Assembly (NCBI GenBank): GCA_007136145.1
Contig: SLHN01000208.1
Coordinates: forward strand, 1 to 7,275
DNA from: Thioalkalivibrio sp.
Lineage (GTDB): Bacteria; Pseudomonadota; Gammaproteobacteria; Ectothiorhodospirales; Ectothiorhodospiraceae
Length of the DNA stretch: 7,275 bases
Reading direction: 5' to 3'
Shown: piece after piece, positions 1 to 5,781 of the stretch
Layout: every line of letters begins with the position of its first letter
Numbering within the stretch: the stretch's first letter is position 1
Position numbers and translations under genes: made by a program
The notes under the pieces: model-generated
The model's database searches: none
Seen by the model: the letters and a program-made list of their open reading frames with translations, nothing else
Told to the model about the DNA's origin: nothing

Positions 1-837
1 CTGAACGAGCGCTACGATCTGGAGATCGGGTTCGTGCAATGGCTGATCATGGGTGTGCCGATATCGGCGACGTGGCTCCTGTTCACCTGGTGGTCCCTGA
101 CCCACTGGGTTTTTCCGGTACACCGAATCCGCTTGTCAGGGCTGGGTGATCTGCTTGCGGGCCAGCGCGAGGACCTTGGAGCCTGGTCTCCGGCCGAACG
201 GCGGGTCGCGGTGGTGTTCGTGCTGGTGGCCCTGGCCTGGCTGTTCCGGCCCTTGTTGAATCAATGGCTCGCGCTGGATCTCACCGATGCCGGCATTGCC
301 ATTCTGGGTGCGTCGATGTTGTTTATCATGCCTTCCGGTCGGCCCGAACAGCGCTGTCTTCTCGCCTGGGAGAATACCCGCGATCTGCCGTGGGGGGTTC
401 TTTTACTCGTCGGTGGTGGGCTCAGCCTTGGTGCGGCGATCGAGGGAAGCGGACTCGCGGCGCTGACCGCGCAGACGCTGCACGGAGCGGTGGATTTGCC
501 GTTCTGGGTGCTGGTTACCGGAGTGATAGTTTTGACGATGACCCTGAGTCACGTTACCAGCAACACCGCGACCGCAGCGACGCTATTGCCGCTGGTCGCG
601 GCCCTGGCGCTGCAGGCGCAAGCCGCGCCGCTGCTGCTGGCCGTGCCCGTCGCGCTGGCGGCATCCGCCGCTTTCATGCTGCCGGTCGCGACGCCACCGA
701 ATGCGATCATCTTCGGCAGCGACCGATTGGTCGTGCTGGATATGATCCGTGGTGGCGCGCTGCCCAGCCTGGCGGCCGTGGTGTTGCTGATCGTGGTCTC
801 GTTGGCCTGGATCGGGTTCGCGCTCGGGTCGGGTTGA
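1..837 (+). CDS. DASS/SLC13-family anion:Na+ symporter, C-terminal part (5' end outside window)
   Basis: The reading frame is open from base 1, so the gene begins upstream; the visible part is 278 residues. It looks like the C-terminal half of an inner-membrane divalent-anion symporter (dicarboxylate, sulfate or similar anions with sodium). Family signatures are visible: a conserved PWGVLLLVGGGLSLG stretch near residues 130-145, the second Ser-Asn-Thr substrate/sodium motif in SHVTSNTATAA (SNT about 187-189), and a MLPVATPPNAIIFGS segment (about 226-240) typical of the last third of the fold. Several hydrophobic helices flank these. A GTG at base 34 could be read as a start, but the frame and conserved sequence continue upstream of it, so it is probably internal. 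The stop lies 4 bases before the next gene, suggesting an operon. The substrate cannot be told from this fragment. Family assignment is confident. Confidence 0.9.
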   Translation: MNERYDLEIGFVQWLIMGVPISATWLLFTWWSLTHWVFPVHRIRLSGLGDLLAGQREDLGAWSPAERRVAVVFVLVALAWLFRPLLNQWLALDLTDAGIAILGASMLFIMPSGRPEQRCLLAWENTRDLPWGVLLLVGGGLSLGAAIEGSGLAALTAQTLHGAVDLPFWVLVTGVIVLTMTLSHVTSNTATAATLLPLVAALALQAQAAPLLLAVPVALAASAAFMLPVATPPNAIIFGSDRLVVLDMIRGGALPSLAAVVLLIVVSLAWIGFALGSG

Positions 838-841
838 ACAC

Positions 842-1666
842 ATGGCATCGGGGCAGGATGTAGCATGGATTCGTGCGGCGCTGAACGACATGCTCTGGCT
901 CCTGCCTGTGCCCTTCCTGCTGTTCCTGGCCAGCCGATATGGATCCACGCTGTCGGACCGTGCCTTTCTGGCAACGGTGCTGGGAACGGCTGTTCTGATG
1001 ACCGCTGGCAGTTGGTTGCGCGCCATTGTCCGCCGACGAATCTTCCTCTCCGGGGCTCTGCGCGGGGAAAGCCCCTGGTATCGGTGGCTGCGGGGCGGCG
1101 CGGGCCTGGCACTGGTCTCGCTGCTGGCTGCCGTGCCGCTCGCGGCGATCCTGCTCGTCGCCGTGATCCGATCGACCGGGTCACTCCTGCTGATCGGGTT
1201 CGTGGTGAACGTGCCGGCACTGGTGTTGCTGAGGCTGTTCTGGGAGCGGCGCCTGGCAGCACATGCGGTGCCCCGGTTCCGACCGGTACTCGCCCTGCGG
1301 CTGGCATTGGCGGCAAATTTTCTGCTGCTCTTCGTCGGATTGGCGTTGGCCGCAACGTTCCAGTCCTATCCTGACTTCGGTGCGTTGACGCTGACCGAGG
1401 CCATGCTGTCCGAGGCAGGACGGCAGCAGGCGGCAAGCGCTCTCCTGCTGGGCCTGATGCAACTTGCGGCCGCGAAGGATGCGTTGACCTGGTGGCTGGG
1501 GCAGCAGATGCTTCCCGGTGTGATGCAACCTGGTTTGCAATTCGCGGCCTGGACCGTCCTGTTGGCAACCAATGCGCTGGTGGTATGGTCTTACCTGATG
1601 CTGTGTTCGGCAGTAATGACACTGGTGCATTGGCGGACCTGGCATCCGGGAAAGGGAAGATCATGA
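842..1666 (+). CDS. Polytopic membrane protein of unknown function
   Basis: A 274-residue protein I do not recognise. Roughly six hydrophobic segments are visible, near residues 17-33, 41-60, 86-109, 112-131, 149-171 and 234-261, so it should sit in the inner membrane. Arg-rich short loops (for example around 60-67 and 135-147) suggest the positive-inside side. Between about 172 and 230 lies a less hydrophobic region with Gln- and Ala-rich helices. No catalytic or ligand motif stands out. The chosen ATG is 4 bases after the transporter stop; the ribosome binding site is weak, and an in-frame ATG at 890 is an alternative start that would still keep the first helix. The stop overlaps the next start (ATGA), so translation of the two unknown proteins is probably coupled. 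Coding status is supported by membrane-protein composition and the tight packing. Function remains open. Confidence 0.8.
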   Translation: MASGQDVAWIRAALNDMLWLLPVPFLLFLASRYGSTLSDRAFLATVLGTAVLMTAGSWLRAIVRRRIFLSGALRGESPWYRWLRGGAGLALVSLLAAVPLAAILLVAVIRSTGSLLLIGFVVNVPALVLLRLFWERRLAAHAVPRFRPVLALRLALAANFLLLFVGLALAATFQSYPDFGALTLTEAMLSEAGRQQAASALLLGLMQLAAAKDALTWWLGQQMLPGVMQPGLQFAAWTVLLATNALVVWSYLMLCSAVMTLVHWRTWHPGKGRS

Positions 1667-2772
1667 CGACACAAACGACTCATCCAGGATTTTCCGGGAA
1701 CGCCGCACGCCTGCTGTTGCTGCTGGCCATGCTCGGGCTGCTTACGGCGCTGATTATCGATCAACGCCTCTGGGAGCAGGTGCTGCCCGCGCCCGACCCC
1801 AGCTTTGAAATCGTTGTAAACGGGCACGATTTCCGAGTCGATGGCGAGGTGGCTCGGACCCTGGCGCAACAGTCCGAGCGCCGGGCTCGGGTCGGGAGTG
1901 CGCACGCGGATGCGTTGGTACGGGACCTGGTGGCAACCGAGCTCGATGTGCTCTTCGATGAATTGATGGCGCGGATTCCCGACTACGCGGAGTGGCATTT
2001 CTCACTCAAGGGGGAGTACTCCCGGTTGTCGATGCTGCTTCTGCAGCAGGTTGGGGTTGTCAGTGGCGATTACCTGGCCGACCGAGCCGCGGATCTGATC
2101 TTCGGCGGCGATGATTTACGCGGTCGGCTCGCCGCAATCGAGGACCGTGTCGCGACGCGGCTTGGTGTCCACGCTCGCGAGCAGCGCGCCGCGTGGCTGG
2201 CGGAACTGTTGCAGTTGGTCGAGGGACGGGCGCTTGTGGCGAACGACCGTGAACCCGTCGCCGTTCTGGCGATGGATAGCCTCGCGGCCGAATTTGGCGG
2301 GCAGGGGAGCAGCGAGTTTCTGGCCAGGCTCTCGGCGAGTTCGGCCGGAGCAGGCGCGGCGGGGATTGCCGCGCCACTGCTGGCGCGGCTGGCGCTGAGT
2401 TCGGCCGCGGCGACCGTCTCGGGCCAGGCGCTGGCCGCCAGGAGCGCTGGTCATGGCGTGTCCAGGGCCGGTGCCGCCGGTGCCAGCGCATTGGGTTGCG
2501 CCGCTGCCGGTCCCGCGGCGCTGGCCTGCGCCCTGCTGGTCGGTGGCACGGCCTGGGTGGCTACCGACTGGGCGCTGTTGAGTGTCGACGAATGGCGCCA
2601 TCGCGACGCGCTGATCGCGGATTGGGAACAGCGTCTCGGCTCGCTGCGTGTGGAGCTCGAGGAGGTTCTCATCGAACACTATGCGCAGAAGATTGATGCG
2701 TGGCGCAGTGGCATGGAAATCGAAGTCGAAAGGACGTTTTCGCCACTGCATTCGATCCGCAAGAGCCGATGA
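1663..2772 (+). CDS. Membrane-anchored protein of unknown function with Ala/Gly-rich hydrophobic region
   Basis: A 369-residue protein starting at the ATG that overlaps the previous stop by 4 bp (ATGA), with AAAGGGAAGA just upstream as ribosome binding site. The frame stays open further upstream to 1492, but that part lies inside the preceding gene and is not expected to be translated. An N-terminal hydrophobic helix (about 16-33) is followed by a soluble, probably periplasmic, mostly helical domain (about 45-220) containing a WHFSLKGEYSRL stretch (about 111-122). Then comes an Ala/Gly/Ser-rich low-complexity stretch (about 222-282), a second hydrophobic helix (about 284-306) and a charged helical tail (about 308-358) rich in Glu and Arg. 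I recognise no named domain. Its position suggests a job with the preceding membrane protein, and perhaps with the transporter. It ends 35 bases from the stop of the convergent amidohydrolase gene, with no convincing terminator between them. Confidence 0.8.
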   Translation: MTTQTTHPGFSGNAARLLLLLAMLGLLTALIIDQRLWEQVLPAPDPSFEIVVNGHDFRVDGEVARTLAQQSERRARVGSAHADALVRDLVATELDVLFDELMARIPDYAEWHFSLKGEYSRLSMLLLQQVGVVSGDYLADRAADLIFGGDDLRGRLAAIEDRVATRLGVHAREQRAAWLAELLQLVEGRALVANDREPVAVLAMDSLAAEFGGQGSSEFLARLSASSAGAGAAGIAAPLLARLALSSAAATVSGQALAARSAGHGVSRAGAAGASALGCAAAGPAALACALLVGGTAWVATDWALLSVDEWRHRDALIADWEQRLGSLRVELEEVLIEHYAQKIDAWRSGMEIEVERTFSPLHSIRKSR

Positions 2773-2807
2773 AGTCTTCGGGGTAAGCCCATTGGTCCGG
2801 ACTCGAC

Positions 2808-3656
2808 CTACTCGGTCCCAACATCCCCAAACAACCGCGCCGCATTCCCGAACGCAATCTGCTCCGCGACATCGGGAGGTAACTGCGCCAGCCACTCGCG
2901 AATGTCAGCGGTGTGCTGCTCGATCTCCCGCCAGCGGGTGGAGCTGAAGGTATCGGCACCAACCATGAACCGGTCGGCGTGTTCGATCAGCAGGTCATGC
3001 CATTCCAGCGGCATGAAGCCATCCCCCCTCAGGCGTTCGCTGCGCATCGACAGGTCGGCGTAGAGGTTGGGGTAACGGTTCAGGTAATCCCGGATCAGGG
3101 CCGGGTAGGGGAACGTTCCCGCGTGCGCCCAGAGAATCAACGCGTCCGGCTCGATTTCATAGGCCCGGTCGACCACTGCCGGATCGCCGTGAATCATCAC
3201 CGGAAGCCCCCGCTCCCGGGCCATGACCACCAGCGCCTCGAACACTGGCGAATGACGGTCATCGGCGAACAGATGGAGTTCGCCGATACCGCGCCACTCG
3301 CCGGTTTCCAGGCCGGCGTCGAGGCGTGCGCGCATGCGCTCCGGCAGGTCTGGGTCGTGCATCCAGGTATCCTTGTTCGCTGGCGGTCGGTAGACATCGA
3401 GGAACGGTACGATCACCCCCGGAGCCGCGCGCATCGCAGCCTCGATCAGCGTGTCGTCGCGAGCCAGGATCACCGCGCGGCCGATGCCGGCACCCGCCAG
3501 TACCGAGCCGACTCTTTCCGGTTCCACGGCGTCGACATGCGCGGGGTTGTAGTGCAAATGGGCGTCGAACAGCGGATGCTCGTAGCCGTATGCCAACAAT
3601 GGCAGGCAGATCAGCGTAATCATCAACCCGGTAAGGTGCGGGAATTTCGCGGACAT
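2808..3656 (-). CDS. Exported amidohydrolase-family (Amidohydro_2-type) metal-dependent hydrolase
   Basis: A 282-residue TIM-barrel metallohydrolase. Metal-site motifs are in the usual order: DAHLHYN (about 31-37, His33 and His35), GIGELHLF (Glu126, His128), VMIHGDP (His156), LWAHAGT (His178) and VGADTF (Asp235). The end carries GNAARLF (about 270-276), the usual C-terminal signature of Amidohydro_2 proteins. The N-terminus (about 1-25) has a lysine followed by a hydrophobic stretch, LTGLMITLICLPLLAYG, which looks like a Sec signal peptide, so the enzyme should act in the periplasm. The ATG at 3656 is chosen because a strong AGGAGG lies 5 bases upstream and the signal peptide begins there. 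An upstream in-frame GTG at 3719 overlaps the stop of the preceding gene but would add 21 residues before the signal peptide. It follows the sulfatase-like gene by 59 bases on the same strand, probably in one transcript. Substrate is unknown; the family includes decarboxylases, lactonases and deaminases. Confidence 0.88.
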   Translation of the reverse strand: MSAKFPHLTGLMITLICLPLLAYGYEHPLFDAHLHYNPAHVDAVEPERVGSVLAGAGIGRAVILARDDTLIEAAMRAAPGVIVPFLDVYRPPANKDTWMHDPDLPERMRARLDAGLETGEWRGIGELHLFADDRHSPVFEALVVMARERGLPVMIHGDPAVVDRAYEIEPDALILWAHAGTFPYPALIRDYLNRYPNLYADLSMRSERLRGDGFMPLEWHDLLIEHADRFMVGADTFSSTRWREIEQHTADIREWLAQLPPDVAEQIAFGNAARLFGDVGTE

Positions 3657-3667
3657 CTTCTCCTCCT
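3657..3667 (-). promoter_or_regulatory. Strong ribosome binding site of the exported amidohydrolase
   Basis: On the minus strand AAAGGAGGAGAAG directly precedes the ATG at 3656, with AGGAGG at 3667-3662 and a 5-base spacer. It is the best Shine-Dalgarno match in the window. It decides the start of this gene against the earlier in-frame GTG at 3719, and implies efficient independent initiation in the operon. Confidence 0.85.
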
Positions 3668-3715
3668 TTGGTGGGACCGTGCGCGGGGTCGTTGTTTCAG
3701 GCCAGGCAAACGGTT

Positions 3716-5311
3716 TCACGGCCGGGTGAGTGTTACCCCGTAGCCATCATGCAGCCATTCCCGGAACCGGTCCATTCCCGTTTCCGTAGTCTCCGACACG
3801 GGCCAGGCTCCGGGTACGAAACCTCGTGCGCGAAACGGTTCCAGCAAGTGTGGGTCACCGCTGATAACGTGGACGGGGACACCGGGGCTGGGATCCGGTC
3901 CGGTGATGATCTGTGCCGGCTGGTGGTCCCCGAGCAGGACCAACAGGGTCTGCTCGTCGGTGAACGTTGCCGCGTAGCGTCCCGCGACCTCGAGAGCGTA
4001 GGCGACTGACAACGCGAAATGCTCCCGGACCCGGTCATGACTTCGCCACAGCGACTCCGGGGCTTCGCCCTTGCCCTCCCATCGCCGGAATATCGCGCCA
4101 TCGCCGATCGCTTCCCAGTCGTCCAGTATCGGCAGAATGGGTACCCAGGGCGCATGGCTACTGATCAACGCAATCTTGGCGAAGATCGGGATGTCGCGGT
4201 TTCCGCGCACCGAGTCCTCGAAGAACCACCAGGTGAACTGATCGGGCATGGTCACCCAGTTGAACGGAGGGCCGGCGTAGCTCATGTCACCGGCCTCAAA
4301 AATTTCGTCGTAGCCGAACCAACGGCCCTGCGGCCAGGGCATGGTGATCGCCGGCATCACTGCGACGGTTCGATGGCCAGTTGCCTGGAAATCCTGGATC
4401 AGGGTCTCGCGCTCCGTGTCGAGCAGAAATTCGTAGTGCATCTGGTTGGTTATCCAAAGCCCGCTCAGCAGCGAGGCGTGTGCCAGCCAGGATTGGCCGC
4501 CGAACATCGGCGCGTTCAGCGTGCCGCTTACGATATGCAGGCCGGCGTCGCTCACCCGCCGCTCCAATTCGTCCAGGCGTGCCCCGACGACCGGTGCATA
4601 GCGTTCGTCGAACAACGCTGAAACCCCGTAGGACTCGATGAAACCCACGATCACGTCCACGCCGGCGAGTCCGTCCAGCCGTACCGCGGTATGGGCCTCC
4701 TCACGCGCCAGCAGCGACTGAAACTCGTCCCTTTGGATGTGTGCGATGCGGCCGAAACGGATCTGGTCCAGCACCAGGGTCATCCCCGGGGTGATTGCAC
4801 GTGGCAGGTTGGGCAGGGTGGGGCCGGCATGGAAGGAAACGATTCCCCCGGCGCCAACCAGGATAAACGTGGCGGCGATCGCAGCTGGTATCGCGCGGCG
4901 TTGGTTGCCAAGGCGCAACAGCAGCGATCGCAGCAGCAGGGCCAACCCGGCAAGCGCGAGAAACAGCCCGATTCCTGCCAGGATGGCACCGGGTACCGAG
5001 ACGCTGCCCGAGACCAGGTGATAGACCGAACGTGCCAGTGGGTAGTCGAGGTATAGATTGAGCGACCGCGACAGGCTGAGTCGGGCCAGTGCATCGGCCA
5101 GCGCAAGAAGCGTGAGCAGCGCGAGCAGTCCGCCGGTCATTCCGGCCAGGTAGCCCTTCCAGCGCCCCGGCGGCATCCAGTTGAACAGCCCGGCCAACAG
5201 CAATGCCTCGAGGGCGATCCAGTTGGGTCCCAGGCCTGCATGGCGCGGAATTTCGAGGCCCAACAGCAGAATGTTCAGCAAGGCGAAGGTGATCAGCAGA
5301 CGCAGCAACAC
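3716..5311 (-). CDS. Membrane-bound alkaline phosphatase/sulfatase-superfamily enzyme (LtaS/OpgB/YejM-like)
   Basis: About 531 residues from the GTG at 5311. Five hydrophobic helices lie in the first third (about 3-21, 28-45, 54-76, 105-129, 142-161), followed by a large sulfatase-like domain that should face the periplasm. This is the architecture of LtaS, YejM and related phosphoglycerol or phosphoethanolamine transferases. Candidate metal and catalytic residues are Glu226 in GFIESYG, Ser274 in GGQSW as possible nucleophile, His386 in SSHAPW, and Asp462-His463 in LLGDHQPA. Their spacing resembles Glu255, Thr300, His416 and Asp475-His476 of S. aureus LtaS as I recall them. Start choice is uncertain: AAGGAG at 5320-5315 is only 3 bases from the GTG at 5311, 6 bases from a TTG at 5308, and the frame stays open up to a TTG at 5395. 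The gene is divergent from opgG and 59 bases ahead of the amidohydrolase. A role in modifying periplasmic glucan or lipid head groups is inference; a true sulfatase or phosphatase is possible. Confidence 0.87.
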   Translation of the reverse strand: MLLRLLITFALLNILLLGLEIPRHAGLGPNWIALEALLLAGLFNWMPPGRWKGYLAGMTGGLLALLTLLALADALARLSLSRSLNLYLDYPLARSVYHLVSGSVSVPGAILAGIGLFLALAGLALLLRSLLLRLGNQRRAIPAAIAATFILVGAGGIVSFHAGPTLPNLPRAITPGMTLVLDQIRFGRIAHIQRDEFQSLLAREEAHTAVRLDGLAGVDVIVGFIESYGVSALFDERYAPVVGARLDELERRVSDAGLHIVSGTLNAPMFGGQSWLAHASLLSGLWITNQMHYEFLLDTERETLIQDFQATGHRTVAVMPAITMPWPQGRWFGYDEIFEAGDMSYAGPPFNWVTMPDQFTWWFFEDSVRGNRDIPIFAKIALISSHAPWVPILPILDDWEAIGDGAIFRRWEGKGEAPESLWRSHDRVREHFALSVAYALEVAGRYAATFTDEQTLLVLLGDHQPAQIITGPDPSPGVPVHVISGDPHLLEPFRARGFVPGAWPVSETTETGMDRFREWLHDGYGVTLTRP

Positions 5312-5314
5312 GGA

Positions 5315-5320
5315 CTCCTT
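5315..5320 (-). promoter_or_regulatory. Ribosome binding site AAGGAG of the sulfatase-like gene
   Basis: AAGGAG is read on the minus strand, 3 bases before GTG (5311) and 6 bases before TTG (5308). The second spacing is closer to optimal, so the real start may be the TTG. Either choice places the first transmembrane helix at the very N-terminus and argues against the longer reading from 5395, which has no good ribosome binding site. Confidence 0.55.
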
Positions 5321-5481
5321 GGTATTTTCGTGCAACGCGACAGTTGTCCGTTCCGGGGCCGCAGAGCATTCCGCGCCGGCCTGGTGGCGCGGCAAGTCCC
5401 GGCTGCCGGGTGGTCGATTGCAGTCCGTTTCGGCACTGCTTCATCATGGCCCGGAAAACGAGCGGGTGCCACGGGCGTTGC

Positions 5482-5507
5482 GACAACTTCTGAATACGAA
5501 AGTTGTC
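5482..5507. promoter_or_regulatory. Perfect 8-bp inverted repeat, possible operator
   Basis: GACAACTT at 5482-5489 and AAGTTGTC at 5500-5507 are exact reverse complements separated by 10 bases, so half-site centres are 18 bp apart, near two helical turns. There is no T-run after it on either strand, so a terminator is unlikely. It lies about 170 bases upstream of the sulfatase-like start and about 275 bases upstream of opgG. A dimeric regulator site is an inference from symmetry and position. A single short repeat can also arise by chance. Confidence 0.4.
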
Positions 5508-5781
5508 TTACGGTGTCGTCATCAGCGCTTCCCTGGCCGACTTGTTGCGCTTGTCCTTCGGGCCGGCCCTCCGCTGTCCAGTGCGCTTCGTTCGCAATGA
5601 TCGGAACTTTGGTTCAGCCTTTCCCACCAGCAAACAGGGGCCTCGACGTGCATTTCCGGACTACCCTTCATCACTACCCTGCGATCCTCCGTCCAGCTTT
5701 TCCTTGCCCACCCCGGGATTCGGGCAGCTGTCGCATGCGCGGTCGCGTGTCGATCGTTGCCGGGCGCGGGGTGTGATCCGA

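Larger units (their letters stand above)
5312..5781. other. Divergent intergenic region between the sulfatase-like gene and opgG
   Basis: About 470 bases (390 if the long start at 5395 is used) with no gene I can support. It must hold the promoters of both flanking genes, but no clear pair of -35 and -10 boxes stands out on either strand. The only distinct structure is the inverted repeat at 5482-5507, in a locally more AT-rich stretch. A plus-strand frame open across 5240-5776 overlaps the sulfatase-like gene at its start, has no recognisable domain and an odd Cys/Pro/Arg-rich composition, and is probably chance. Confidence 0.6.

Noticed and set aside
549..1664. 371-codon minus-strand open frame
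   Set aside because: It lies antisense to the transporter and the following membrane protein. The composition is Arg/Pro/Ala/Ser-rich, without a domain or a good start.
2773..2807. Possible bidirectional terminator between the convergent genes
   Set aside because: Only 4-bp complementary arms and no T-run are present, too weak to call.
2116..2895. 259-codon minus-strand open frame
   Set aside because: It is antisense to the third gene and runs into the amidohydrolase end; no recognisable features.
3668..3715. Possible hairpin between the sulfatase-like and amidohydrolase genes
   Set aside because: GTTT...AAAC and GACC...GGTC pairings are only 4 bp each with large or mismatched interiors, so there is no convincing attenuator.
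2913..3743. 276-codon plus-strand open frame
   Set aside because: It is antisense to the amidohydrolase, which has complete family motifs, a signal peptide and a strong ribosome binding site.
4019..4621. 200-codon plus-strand open frame
   Set aside because: It is antisense to the sulfatase-like domain; no family signal.
5240..5776. 178-codon plus-strand open frame across the intergenic region
   Set aside because: It starts inside the sulfatase-like gene on the opposite strand, has no good ribosome binding site or domain, and ends just before opgG. Probably chance, though it cannot be excluded outright.
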